Shown here: positions 51,025 through 59,342 of the stretch, piece after piece | Position numbering within the stretch: position 1 is the first letter of the stretch | How the letters are laid out: the number at the start of each line of letters is the position of its first letter | Assembly (NCBI RefSeq): GCF_028689295.1 | Contig: NZ_JAQTWL010000006.1 | Span: 102,341 to 166,340, forward strand | Direction: 5' to 3' | Origin: Rhodoferax sp. | GTDB taxonomy: Bacteria > Pseudomonadota > Gammaproteobacteria > Burkholderiales > Burkholderiaceae_C | Length of the DNA: 64,000 nt | Notes under the pieces: generated by a model | What the model was told of the DNA's origin: nothing | What the model saw: only the letters and a program-made list of their open reading frames with translations | Database searches by the model: none | Program-made: the position numbers and the translations under genes

Positions 51025-51251
51025 TGCAATTCGATCCGCTCTTGCGCCAATCCAGCCGACTCAACGGACAAGGGCGAACGCTCCACCTGCGGCCCAAACA
51101 AAGCCGCTTCAAAACCCTCTGGCCAACCCGCATTGGCATCCCGCTTGACCAGTTCAGCCAAATAGCCCGACACGCTTTGACCCAGCTGGGCTGCGTGCCG
51201 TTGCAATTGCTCGGCGACGACATCAGGAACATAGCAGTGAAGCTGTGGCAT
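51021..51251 (-). CDS. vapB: VapB-like antitoxin
   Basis: A 76-residue protein using the ATG at 51251 (MPQLHCYVPDVVAEQLQRHA), preceded by GGAG; an earlier ATG adds 18 residues. The N-terminal strand-helix-helix pattern (YVPDVVAEQLQRHAAQLGQS then VSGYLAELVKRD) suggests a ribbon-helix-helix DNA-binding domain. The C-terminal part would wrap the toxin. It forms a type II pair with vapC, whose start overlaps its stop. Confidence 0.82.
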   Translation of the reverse strand: MPQLHCYVPDVVAEQLQRHAAQLGQSVSGYLAELVKRDANAGWPEGFEAALFGPQVERSPLSVESAGLAQERIELQ

Positions 51252-51323
51252 AAAAGACTCCATATGTATGTGGCAAATACATATTATGCCCATTTTTTGG
51301 GCCAATCACTGGCAACGTCCCCT

Positions 51324-52145
51324 CTACATCACCGGCTTCGAATGACAGTGCTCGCAATCGATCATCGGGAACGCCACCTTGCCGTGGCAGGCGCCGCAGT
51401 ATTTGCCGTCAAAATTCTCGTTCATCGAATAGGCCTGTTTGGCCTCTTTTTTCACTGACGGAAACAGGTCGGGGTGGCACAGTTCGCAGCCGTTCCACAC
51501 GCCGTGCTTGTCGTGTGAAAAGATGATGTCGGGCATGCCATAGGCGTGCGGCGAGATGGTGGCATCTGCCGGGCTCACAAAAGGCTTGCTTTTGCTCGAA
51601 ATCCCGTCCAGCCGGTCGATCAATGTCACCTGGCCTGCCGCCTCGGTGGCGATCCAGTCGATGCCGTTGCCAAAGCGTTGTTTGGGGAATTTGCCGGTGA
51701 ATTCGGCAAAGTCATTTTTCAGCTTCACCTCCTGGCCTGCGGCATGGCAGCGGCTGCAGCGCTGCGCCTCGGCCGGGTCTTTCACGCCCGCAGGAGCGGT
51801 CTTGGCCGGGCAGGCGGCAAAAATGCGCTCGCCAGCAAACGTCATCTTGCCGTTGTGGCAGGTGCCGCAGTAGTTGCCGCCGGCATTGTCAGCCGCGGTG
51901 ATGCCGGTTTCGTTGGCTTTCATGGCAAAGCCAATGTCCACGTGGCACAGCCTGCAGGTGTATTTGGAGCGGTGCAGCCAATGGTTAAAAGTGACTGGCG
52001 CCAGCCTGGCCTGGGCCGAATGGTTGCTGATGACCACCTTGCCGTATTCCTGCGGCGGCGGCCGTTTCTTTTTGACGCCACCCTGCGCCAGGGCCAGGCC
52101 CGCGGCAAGCAACACGGTCAAACAAATCACCAGCAGCTTCTTCAT
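51324..52145 (-). CDS. Secreted hexaheme cytochrome c, c7-related
   Basis: A 273-residue secreted cytochrome with signal peptide (MKKLLVICLTVLLAAGLALA) and six heme sites (CRLCH, CGTCH, CSRCH, CELCH, CGACH, CEHCH). They are arranged as two triheme units joined by a linker of about 90 residues. Features shared with c7-type triheme proteins are FNHWLHRSKYTCRLCH, GFAMKA..GIT and GNYCGTCHNGKMTF. It is paralogous to 49595-50374. It follows the small secreted gene 52157-52471 by 11 bp and likely shares its promoter, divergent from the NHL lipoprotein. A role moving electrons across the periplasm is inferred. Confidence 0.88.
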   Translation of the reverse strand: MKKLLVICLTVLLAAGLALAQGGVKKKRPPPQEYGKVVISNHSAQARLAPVTFNHWLHRSKYTCRLCHVDIGFAMKANETGITAADNAGGNYCGTCHNGKMTFAGERIFAACPAKTAPAGVKDPAEAQRCSRCHAAGQEVKLKNDFAEFTGKFPKQRFGNGIDWIATEAAGQVTLIDRLDGISSKSKPFVSPADATISPHAYGMPDIIFSHDKHGVWNGCELCHPDLFPSVKKEAKQAYSMNENFDGKYCGACHGKVAFPMIDCEHCHSKPVM

Positions 52146-52156
52146 GGCACATCACC

Positions 52157-52471
52157 TCATTTTTCGGGAATCACCTTGACCTCATTGACAAAAGACATGG
52201 TGGGGAAGCCCCGCAACAGGTCGTTGCTGTAAAAGTCCATCATCATGTAGCCCACATTGAAGCTGATGCGGTCGCCGGGCTTGACCTGGCCAACTACCTC
52301 CGAGGCCAGCCATTTGGTCTTGCCTTCGCCGGCGGCGGCGTCGGTGACTTCGATAAAGGTAAAGCTCAAGGTGGTGGCGGCGCTGACCACCTTGGCCTCG
52401 TCGGCCATCGCAGCCGACAGCAAGGCGGCAAACAGGGCGGCGCCACACAGCAGGCGCGAGGTCAATTTCAT
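52157..52471 (-). CDS. Small secreted protein of unknown function in the cytochrome island
   Basis: A 104-residue protein with a clear signal peptide (MKLTSRLLCGAALFAALLSAAMA) and a beta-rich mature region (TLSFTFIEVTD, KPGDRISFNVGYMMMDFYSN, GFPTMSFVNEVKVI). It has no heme motif. It heads the leftward unit with the hexaheme gene. The pattern hints at a small beta-barrel or OB-like fold. I do not recognise the family; a structural or metal-binding accessory role for the island is possible. Confidence 0.75.
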   Translation of the reverse strand: MKLTSRLLCGAALFAALLSAAMADEAKVVSAATTLSFTFIEVTDAAAGEGKTKWLASEVVGQVKPGDRISFNVGYMMMDFYSNDLLRGFPTMSFVNEVKVIPEK

Positions 52472-52642
52472 GGGGCTTCCAATCAGGCTGATTAATTCAG
52501 TAATGACGCAATGATACGACTGTCGGCTGGCGGCAGGGCAAACCGGCGGCGGTCAAGGCCTTTGCCCCGGCGGGTTGCGCCAGGCGCCGGCGCGCATGGA
52601 TAAAATGCACCCTTTCACTCTTTCAACCCTTTGGAAGTCAAC

Positions 52643-53860
52643 ATGACCACCATGCCTCAATTCATTGAATCTGATTCTGTAACGCAAGCTTTGCAGTCGC
52701 AGTCCTGGCGTCCGCAGCGCCCGTCGGGTGCCCGCCGGCTGGTTCATGCCCTGGCCGCCGTGGCGGTGGCCGGACTGGCGGCCGTGCTCGGCGGTTGCGC
52801 CAGCGATGCGCCCATCAAGGAGGCGCCGCCTCTGGTCTGGCCGGCGCCGCCCGAGACGGCGCGCATCAAGTTCCTGCGCACTCTGGTGGATGACAGCGAC
52901 CTGAACCAGGACACGACCGCCAGCCGCAAGGTGCTCAATTTTCTGGCTGGCGAGATGGCGGCCGCCAACCGCATCGTCGAGCCGATGGGCCTTGCGGTGT
53001 CTGACGACGGCCACCGCGTCTATGTGTCCGACTTTGCCCAGGGGGCGGTGTTCGTCTTTGACTTCGAGAAAAAAACCTCGCTCAAAATCGGCGCCCCGCG
53101 CGACCCGCTGGGCGGCCCCATGAGCGTGGCGCTGGACGGCGATGAAAACATTTACGTGGCGGAGGCGGCCGGCAAGGGCGTGCAGGTGTTCGACCGCACC
53201 GGCAAAAAGCTGCATTTCATCACCGACAAGTCGATCGAGCGGCCCATCGGCGTGGCGGTTGACAAGGCGCGCGGCAAGCTCTATGTGGCCGACACCGGGC
53301 GCGCCGAATCGTTCGAGCACACCATCAAGGTGTTTGACTTGCAGGGCAAGCTGCTGAGCAAGATCGGCAAGCAGATTGGCGACGTCGAAGGCTCCTTTTT
53401 GTTCCCCACCTGGATCACGCTGGATGCCCAGGGCAACCTGTATGTGTCTGACACGCTCAACTCGCGCATTCAAAAGTTCGACCCCGACGGCAAGTTCCTG
53501 CGGGTCTTTGGCAAACGCGGCAATTCCCCTGGCCAGTTCGACAAACCCAAGGGCCTGGGGGTGGACACTTTTGGCAACCTGTATGTGGTCGATGCCGGCT
53601 GGAGCAACGTGCAGATCTTCAATGCCAGGGGCGAGATGCTGATGTTTTTTGCCGGCCGCGGTGCCCTGCCGGGGTTTTTGCAAAACCCCACGTCGCTGGC
53701 CATCGACAAGCAGAACCGCATTTATGTGGGTGATTCGCTCAACCACCGGGTCAACGTTTATCAGCTGATCAACACCACCGCCGAAGACAGCGCCATCAAG
53801 GCCGCCGACGACGCCAAGGCGGCTGAAGCCGCCAAAACCGCAGAGCCGGCCAAGAAGTAA
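52643..53860 (+). CDS. NHL-repeat beta-propeller lipoprotein 1
   Basis: A 405-residue protein using the ATG at 52643 (GGAAG upstream). The hydrophobic segment ending in lipobox VLGGC puts the lipid cysteine at C52, after an unusually long N-region. At least six NHL-type blades follow, with repeated G-(N/R)-(L/I)-Y-V-(S/V/G)-D signatures such as GNLYVSDTLNSRIQKFDPDG and GNLYVVDAGWSNVQIF. The tail is rich in Ala and Lys. It shares the early motif LVWPAPPETARIKFLRTL with the second NHL protein at 58290-59342. In this setting it is likely an envelope scaffold for extracellular cytochromes. Confidence 0.88.
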   Translation: MTTMPQFIESDSVTQALQSQSWRPQRPSGARRLVHALAAVAVAGLAAVLGGCASDAPIKEAPPLVWPAPPETARIKFLRTLVDDSDLNQDTTASRKVLNFLAGEMAAANRIVEPMGLAVSDDGHRVYVSDFAQGAVFVFDFEKKTSLKIGAPRDPLGGPMSVALDGDENIYVAEAAGKGVQVFDRTGKKLHFITDKSIERPIGVAVDKARGKLYVADTGRAESFEHTIKVFDLQGKLLSKIGKQIGDVEGSFLFPTWITLDAQGNLYVSDTLNSRIQKFDPDGKFLRVFGKRGNSPGQFDKPKGLGVDTFGNLYVVDAGWSNVQIFNARGEMLMFFAGRGALPGFLQNPTSLAIDKQNRIYVGDSLNHRVNVYQLINTTAEDSAIKAADDAKAAEAAKTAEPAKK

Positions 53861-53883
53861 AACGCGCCAACGCCGCTCATCGG

Positions 53884-53917
53884 GGGCGCTGACTGCAAGG
53901 TCAGCGCCCTTTGTTTT
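53884..53917 (+). terminator. Rho-independent terminator after NHL lipoprotein 1
   Basis: A GGGCGCTGAC / GTCAGCGCCC stem with loop TGCAAG is followed by TTTGTTTT. The stem arms are identical to those of the terminator at 55065-55096, so the tetraheme gene between them is insulated on both sides. Confidence 0.9.
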
Positions 53918-54120
53918 GCAGGTTACCAAACCGTAACATCCACCTGTTTTCAGCCGTTAGCCGGTTACCAAAATGAAACCAATGCCACCCCATTTGCCCG
54001 CCCCAAAGGCTGCCAGGCCGTTCTTCCCCAGTGGCGGCGCAAGTTGGCCCGCCTTTTGCTTATACTGATCCGTCCGGGGTTGTTCCGGGACCTTCATTTC
54101 AAACCAAGGAGCATTTCGTC

Positions 54121-55032
54121 ATGAAAGTTTTAAAGAGTGCATTAGCCGTCAGCATGGTGCTGGCAACCATGGGTACCGCCATGGCATCCACCGGCGGTAC
54201 TGGTATCACCGGCACCCGTCACGATTACGCCACACGTACCAACTATCTGGGCTCGCAAACTGGCGGCCGTGCCGGCTTGGCCAATTCGGCTGGTCAGTGC
54301 ATGTATTGCCACACACCGCACAGTGCCACCACCACCAATCTGCTGTGGAACAAGGAACTGGGCAACACCAGCTACACCTGGGACATCTCCCTGACAGACG
54401 GCGGCACCACATTCGCTACTTTGGCAGCTGGCTACAAAGGCCCGTCAGTCAAGTGCCTGGCCTGCCATGACGGCGCCGTTGCCATTGGTGACGTTGCCCT
54501 GGCCCGTGGCAGCTTGAATGCCACGCTGAACAGCTTCAAGGTCGGCGACATTCCCACCAGCTACAGCACGACGATCAGCACTGCCACCTTCACCTCGACG
54601 GCTCAACGTCCGCAGTTCATCATCGGCTCTGCCGGCAGCCTGGCTGGTACCCACCCCATCGGCATGCCTTACCCGCTGGCTAATGCTGTTGGCACCTACA
54701 ACGGTGTGACCACCGGTGGCAGCGTGGTGCTCAACGAGTTCCAAGCCAACCCGCACCAGATCAGCTCCGGCAGCGCCGGCGGTGGTTTGGCTGTCAGCGC
54801 AAGCTACCCTGCTGCCAATGGCGCAGGCAACCAGGCCGCGCTGATCAAGCTGTACCAGGACAACGGCACCAACATCTCGGCCGGTACCTCGGCTGGCTTG
54901 ACCGGCATGGAATGCTCCACTTGCCACGATCCGCACAACAAGCAAACCGTGGACGACTGGATGCTGCGCGGCACCAACAACGGCTCCACCCAGGCCAGCG
55001 GTTACATCTGCCTGCAGTGCCACATCAAATAA
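54121..55032 (+). CDS. Secreted tetraheme cytochrome c, OmcE-like nanowire candidate
   Basis: A 303-residue secreted protein; the ATG at 54121 has AAGGAG upstream and begins a signal peptide (MKVLKSALAVSMVLATMGTA). Four heme sites are at C60-H64 (CMYCHTPH), C112-H116 (CLACHDG), C265-H269 (CSTCHDPH) and C297-H301 (CLQCH). Extra histidines (H34 in GTRHDY, H67, H178 in THPIG, H212, H272) could give bis-His ligation of all hemes. The N-terminal GITGTRHDY and CxxCHTPHxA patterns resemble OmcE-type filament cytochromes as I know them. The long Ser/Thr/Gly/Ala-rich middle suits a surface protein. It forms a single-gene unit between twin terminators. Nanowire assembly is inferred. Confidence 0.85.
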   Translation: MKVLKSALAVSMVLATMGTAMASTGGTGITGTRHDYATRTNYLGSQTGGRAGLANSAGQCMYCHTPHSATTTNLLWNKELGNTSYTWDISLTDGGTTFATLAAGYKGPSVKCLACHDGAVAIGDVALARGSLNATLNSFKVGDIPTSYSTTISTATFTSTAQRPQFIIGSAGSLAGTHPIGMPYPLANAVGTYNGVTTGGSVVLNEFQANPHQISSGSAGGGLAVSASYPAANGAGNQAALIKLYQDNGTNISAGTSAGLTGMECSTCHDPHNKQTVDDWMLRGTNNGSTQASGYICLQCHIK

Positions 55033-55064
55033 GCTAAGCCCAGCGCTTTCTTATCCCGCGCAAA

Positions 55065-55096
55065 GGGCGCTGACTTTCGGGTCAGCGCCCTTTTTT
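55065..55096 (+). terminator. Rho-independent terminator after the tetraheme gene
   Basis: A GGGCGCTGAC / GTCAGCGCCC stem with loop TTTCGG is followed by six T, 32 bases beyond the stop codon. It is the same stem as at 53884-53909 with a different loop. Confidence 0.92.
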
Positions 55097-55187
55097 CAGT
55101 CACGCAGTGGAACTCCCGGCATGCAATAGACTCGTAACTTGTACGGTTAAAATTTGGTAATGTGCAGCAGCAATATTGGTTGATCTG

Positions 55188-55835
55188 ATGGCTTTGAATG
55201 TCCCGAGATTTCGGCAGCACCTGGGCCGCATGCTGGCCTTGGCCCTGGTGCTGGTGCTGGTGCTGGCGGCCTGCAGCGCCTCCCCGCCGATGATGGCCAT
55301 GCTGTTCGACATGCCCCCGCCAAGCGAGCAGGTCTCCAACGAGCCGCCGCCGCGCCAGCCACGCCGCACCGTGCCCAAGCCGCAAGTGCTCATCATTTCC
55401 GCAGAATATGTGGCCATGGTGGAGGGCCTGCTCAAGACCGGCGCACCGCCCAACTGGCCCGACATCTTCAAGAAACTGCCCAAGGACGACGACGACAACA
55501 TCGACTGGTCTGCCGCGCTGGCGAGCAAGGCCATCAGCCCCAGCGGCATCATCAATGCCAGTGACACCGACGAGGGCAAAACCTCCGAAGACGACATCGA
55601 GCTGTCCACCTCGGGCAAACCGGCGCGCATGGTGATCTTCTCGCACAAGGTGCACACCCAGTGGCTCACCTGCACCAACTGCCACAACGCCATCTTCAAG
55701 CGCGAGGCCGGCGCCGCCACCATCACCATGGAGGCCATCGACGAGGGCAAGTACTGCGGTGTTTGCCACGACAAGGTGGCGCTGGCCCAGCCCTCGGGCT
55801 GCAAGGGCTGCCACAAGCCGATCAAAAAATCATGA
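55188..55835 (+). CDS. Triheme c7-type cytochrome lipoprotein
   Basis: A 215-residue protein; the ATG at 55188 is preferred over an in-frame TTG 12 bases upstream. A lipoprotein signal ends LVLVLAAC. A proline- and acid-rich linker (about 30-140, with PPPSEQVSNEPPPRQP) leads to a C-terminal triheme domain (CTNCH, CGVCH, CKGCH). That domain has the c7-type pattern VIFSHKVHTQWLTCTNCH, ITMEAIDEGKYCGVCH. It would hold a heme domain near a membrane surface on a flexible arm. It is the first gene of the five-gene operon; its stop overlaps the next start (ATGA at 55832-55835). Confidence 0.88.
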   Translation: MALNVPRFRQHLGRMLALALVLVLVLAACSASPPMMAMLFDMPPPSEQVSNEPPPRQPRRTVPKPQVLIISAEYVAMVEGLLKTGAPPNWPDIFKKLPKDDDDNIDWSAALASKAISPSGIINASDTDEGKTSEDDIELSTSGKPARMVIFSHKVHTQWLTCTNCHNAIFKREAGAATITMEAIDEGKYCGVCHDKVALAQPSGCKGCHKPIKKS

Positions 55836-56170
55836 AGGTCCTACTCTTGTGCAGACTCATGGCCGCTTGTCTGCTGCTGGCGCTGGCCGCGCCTGCGCTG
55901 GCGGCGCCGGTGCTGGGCGACATCACCTTCGAGCGCAAGACCAAGGGCGAGGAAGACTTTCCGCCGGCCATTTTTTCGCACTGGAATCACCGCGTCAAGT
56001 ACAAGTGTTATGTGTGTCACAACAAGAAAGTCGGCTTCGAGATGAAGGCCGGCAGCGCCAAAATCACCATGGCGCTGATCGATGAAAAAAAGTTCTGCGG
56101 CGTCTGCCACAAGGGACAGCCCGCCTTTGGCGTGGGCTTTGAGAGCTGCTCGCGCTGCCATCGCAAATGA
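55832..56170 (+). CDS. Periplasmic triheme c7-type cytochrome
   Basis: A 112-residue secreted protein with signal peptide (MKVLLLCRLMAACLLLALAA) and three heme sites (CYVCH, CGVCH, CSRCH). The c7-type pattern AIFSHWNHRVKYKCYVCH then ITMALIDEKKFCGVCHKGQP is present. It is the compact, unattached version of the domain in the preceding lipoprotein. It resembles the periplasmic triheme shuttles that link inner-membrane cytochromes to outer-membrane conduits in Geobacter. Four-base overlaps join it to both neighbours. Confidence 0.9.
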   Translation: MKVLLLCRLMAACLLLALAAPALAAPVLGDITFERKTKGEEDFPPAIFSHWNHRVKYKCYVCHNKKVGFEMKAGSAKITMALIDEKKFCGVCHKGQPAFGVGFESCSRCHRK

Positions 56171-58293
56171 GGTCTTTGCCCCCCTGGTCCATGCCCTTGT
56201 TGCTCGCCCTGGTGGCAGGCGCGGTGCCTGCCACCAGCGGGGCCGCCATCGACTGGAAGTTTGGCCGTGGCAAGTGGACCGGGGGCGTCGGGCTGCGCTA
56301 CGACCAGTCCAGCCAGTCCAGGGAATCTGACAGCAGCAGCCTGAGCACCTCGAGCCGGAACCTGCGCGAATGGTTTTACCTGCGGGGCAGCGGCCTTTAT
56401 GTGCTGGACCCGCGCCTGGTCAACGCCAGCCTGGGGCTGCAACTGGGCCTTAACCAGAACTCCTACAGCGGCTCGTATTCAGACAGCAGCGCCGCCGACC
56501 AGGCGATCGGCTACAACCTGGATGCCAGCATTCTGGAGCAAAAGCCCTACCCCATGCAGCTTTATGCCAACCGCAGCCAGACCGAGGCCAACCAGGACTT
56601 CGGCGCGCGCACCGAGGGCACTTTTGAAAACGTCGGTTTCAGCCTGAGGCTCAAGGAAGACAGCTTTCTGCAAAACTGGGGCGGCCCGTGGCTGAGCGCC
56701 GACCTGCGCGTGCGCCAGGAGCGCCGCCACGACACCACCACCTATTTTGAGCGTGTCAGCCAGCGCGACCAGAGCCAGAGCACGGTCGAAGTGTCTGCCG
56801 ACAAAGGCTTTACCACGGCCGACCTCAGGTTTCGCTACCTGGCCAACGAGCTGAGCAACGCGGAGCAGCCGAGCAACCGGTCGCAGAGCGCCAACCTGTT
56901 TTATACCCAGGACTTCGGCCCCGGACTGAACCGCAATTTTGGCTCCAGCCTGTCGTATTCAACGCACAGCGGGCTGCTGCCCAGCAACACGCTGGCGGCC
57001 ACCGGGACCCTGCACATCGCGCATTTGACCAACCTGTCCACCGACTACAGCTACATCTTCAGCAATGAAGAGATCGAGGGCGTGAGCACGACGCAGCACA
57101 GCGGCAGCTTCTCCTTGTCGCATCGTCTGTATGAAAACCTCATGACGTCCGTGGCGCTGAGCGGCAACCAGATCACCCTGCCGGTTGGCACGCTGACCAA
57201 TTACAGCGGCCAACTCAGCCAGAGCTACCAGCACAGCCTGCCCGGCGGCGGCGGCTTGAGCATGAACTGGTCGGGCGGCTACCAGCGCGACGTCAATGCG
57301 CTGAGTGTCGGCGTGGTCAATTTCTTTGAGCAGGTCGAGGCGACCGCGCTGGACCAGGTTTTTAAGCTGAGCAAGACTTTTGTGATCGAAAGCAGCATCA
57401 GGGTGTTCAACGTGCAGGACGCGCTGGATATTCGTGAGCTTGCGCTTGGCACCGATTACACCGTGGAGCGGGTCGGCAATGATGTTTACATCACGCTGAT
57501 CCAGGACCCGCTGTCACCCGATCCGCCGGTTGCGCTCGGCGACAAGCTCCGGGTGACCTATGATTTCGAGCTGGACCCCAGCCTCGAGTACGAGACCCTG
57601 AACGCAGGTTATGGTGTGGCGGTGGACTACGGCTGGATCGGGGCGACCTACCAGCACCAGCAGTCGGAAAGAACCCCGCTGGTTGGTGAAGCCCGCTTTT
57701 TGAACAGCACCAGCAGCGACAGTTTTGGTCTCAGCTTGCGCGGCGGCTGGCGCGGTCTGCAGACAACGGCCAGGGCCAACCATGTGCGCAGCATCAGGAC
57801 CGATGTTGCGGGCCAGACGCAAGAGGACACCACCCGCCTGTCGCTGCAAGGCAGCGGGCGCATGTATGAGATGGATGCGCTCGGCAACGCAAGTCTTGAT
57901 CGCTACCGCGCGCCGCTGCAGGCTTATGACCGGGCCCAGGTCACGGCGTCACTGCGTTGGCGGCCTGCCAATAACTGGGACATGGCGTTCAGCGCCGATG
58001 CCATCAAGGTGCGCTACCAGATGCCCGACAGCCAGACCACAACGCTCACGGCCCGCAGCTCGATCAACTGGCGCACGTCTGGCGGCTGGAACAACACCGC
58101 CTTTGTGGGTGTCGCCAACAGCACCGGCAGCGGGGGCGGCAACACCTCGGTGTTGCAGGTGGGCGCGCGCACACGCTGGGGCTGGGGCCAACTGGCGCTT
58201 TCTTCGGGCGTGACTTTCGACTACCTGACCACCGGCGGCACGCAGTCCGCCAGCCAGCGCTTCGACATTGCCATCACGAGGTCATTTCGATGA
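56167..58293 (+). CDS. Large outer-membrane beta-barrel (porin-like) of the electron-transfer operon
   Basis: A 708-residue protein with signal peptide and no cysteine. The mature chain is a succession of alternating polar/aromatic strands (for example REWFYLRGSGLYVLDPRLVN, WLSADLRVRQERRHDTTTYF) and ends RFDIAITRSFR, typical of an outer-membrane beta-barrel. Its length is near that of MtrB/PioB-type conduit porins, but the N-terminal CXXC of MtrB is missing, so it may be a separate porin family. Placed between a triheme c7 gene and genes for a surface beta-propeller and a large cytochrome, it probably sheathes a heme wire across the outer membrane. Start overlaps the previous stop (ATGA). Confidence 0.82.
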   Translation: MRSLPPWSMPLLLALVAGAVPATSGAAIDWKFGRGKWTGGVGLRYDQSSQSRESDSSSLSTSSRNLREWFYLRGSGLYVLDPRLVNASLGLQLGLNQNSYSGSYSDSSAADQAIGYNLDASILEQKPYPMQLYANRSQTEANQDFGARTEGTFENVGFSLRLKEDSFLQNWGGPWLSADLRVRQERRHDTTTYFERVSQRDQSQSTVEVSADKGFTTADLRFRYLANELSNAEQPSNRSQSANLFYTQDFGPGLNRNFGSSLSYSTHSGLLPSNTLAATGTLHIAHLTNLSTDYSYIFSNEEIEGVSTTQHSGSFSLSHRLYENLMTSVALSGNQITLPVGTLTNYSGQLSQSYQHSLPGGGGLSMNWSGGYQRDVNALSVGVVNFFEQVEATALDQVFKLSKTFVIESSIRVFNVQDALDIRELALGTDYTVERVGNDVYITLIQDPLSPDPPVALGDKLRVTYDFELDPSLEYETLNAGYGVAVDYGWIGATYQHQQSERTPLVGEARFLNSTSSDSFGLSLRGGWRGLQTTARANHVRSIRTDVAGQTQEDTTRLSLQGSGRMYEMDALGNASLDRYRAPLQAYDRAQVTASLRWRPANNWDMAFSADAIKVRYQMPDSQTTTLTARSSINWRTSGGWNNTAFVGVANSTGSGGGNTSVLQVGARTRWGWGQLALSSGVTFDYLTTGGTQSASQRFDIAITRSFR

Positions 58294-59342
58294 GCCACGC
58301 TTTCAAGAGCTGGCTGGTGGCCTTGTCGTTGCTGCTGCTGGCCGGCGGCTGCAGCAGCCCGCCGCCAGCGCCCGCCCTGGACCCCGCCGCCCTGGCCGCC
58401 CTGGTCTGGCCCAAGCCGCCCGAGCCGCCGCGCATCAAATACCTGCAAAGCGTGGCCGGGCCGCAGGACTGGGGTGTCGAGCTGCCCTGGTGGCGGCGCC
58501 TGGCCGATGCCCTGACCGGCGCCGCCGCGCGGCAGTTTGTGCGGCCGTCTGCGGCGGCCGAGGCCGCTGGCGTGCTCTATGTGGCCGACCCCGGATCTCA
58601 GTCGCTGTGGCTGCTGGACCGGCCGCGCAAGCAGGCCAGCCAGATCACCACAATTGAAGGCGAGGCGCTGGTGTCGCCGGTGGCGCTGGCGCTGCGCGCG
58701 GATGGCGCCGTGTTTGTGGCCGACACCGCGCTCAACAAGGTGTTTTTGCTGGGCCGCGACGGCGCGCTGCTGCGCACCTTTGCCAGCCCGGAGCTGGAGC
58801 GCCCGGCGGGTGTGGCCTGGAGTGAGGCCGCACAACAGCTCTATGTGCTCGACTCCAGGCGCCACCGCATCACCGTGTTCGACGGCAATGGCACGGTGCT
58901 GCGCCATTTGGGCGACAGCGGCCGTGGCAACGGCCAGTTCAACTTTCCCACCCATATGGCGCTGGCGGCAGATGGCGCGCTGGTGGTCACCGACGCGCTG
59001 AACTTTCGCATTCAGGCGCTCGGCCCGAACGGCGATTTCTTGTGGAAGTTTGGCCACAATGGCAACGGCAGCGGCGACTTTGCCGCGCCCAAGGGCGTGG
59101 CGGTGGACGCCGGGGGCCACTACTATGTGGTCGATGCGCTGTTTGATGCGGTGCAGATCTTTGACCAGAGCGGCCAGTTGCTGCTCGCCTTTGGCGAACG
59201 CGGCGAGCAGCCGGGCCAGCTGACACTGCCGCGCGGCATATTTATTTCCAAAGAAGACAAGGTCTATGTGGCCGATGCCTACAACCAGCGGGTACAGGTG
59301 TTTCTGGGCGCCATTGCGACGCAAAAGGAGCAAGCAAAATGA
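58290..59342 (+). CDS. NHL-repeat beta-propeller lipoprotein 2
   Basis: A 350-residue lipoprotein with lipobox LLAGGC and six NHL-type blades (for example GVLYVADPGSQSLWLLDRP, GALVVTDALNFRIQALGPNG, DKVYVADAYNQRVQVF). It shares LVWPKPPEPPRIKYLQSV near its N-terminus with NHL lipoprotein 1, which suggests a common anchor or interaction segment. It has four-base overlaps with the barrel gene and the following cytochrome gene. It likely sits at the outer membrane as a scaffold for cytochrome secretion or docking. Confidence 0.88.
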   Translation: MSHAFKSWLVALSLLLLAGGCSSPPPAPALDPAALAALVWPKPPEPPRIKYLQSVAGPQDWGVELPWWRRLADALTGAAARQFVRPSAAAEAAGVLYVADPGSQSLWLLDRPRKQASQITTIEGEALVSPVALALRADGAVFVADTALNKVFLLGRDGALLRTFASPELERPAGVAWSEAAQQLYVLDSRRHRITVFDGNGTVLRHLGDSGRGNGQFNFPTHMALAADGALVVTDALNFRIQALGPNGDFLWKFGHNGNGSGDFAAPKGVAVDAGGHYYVVDALFDAVQIFDQSGQLLLAFGERGEQPGQLTLPRGIFISKEDKVYVADAYNQRVQVFLGAIATQKEQAK

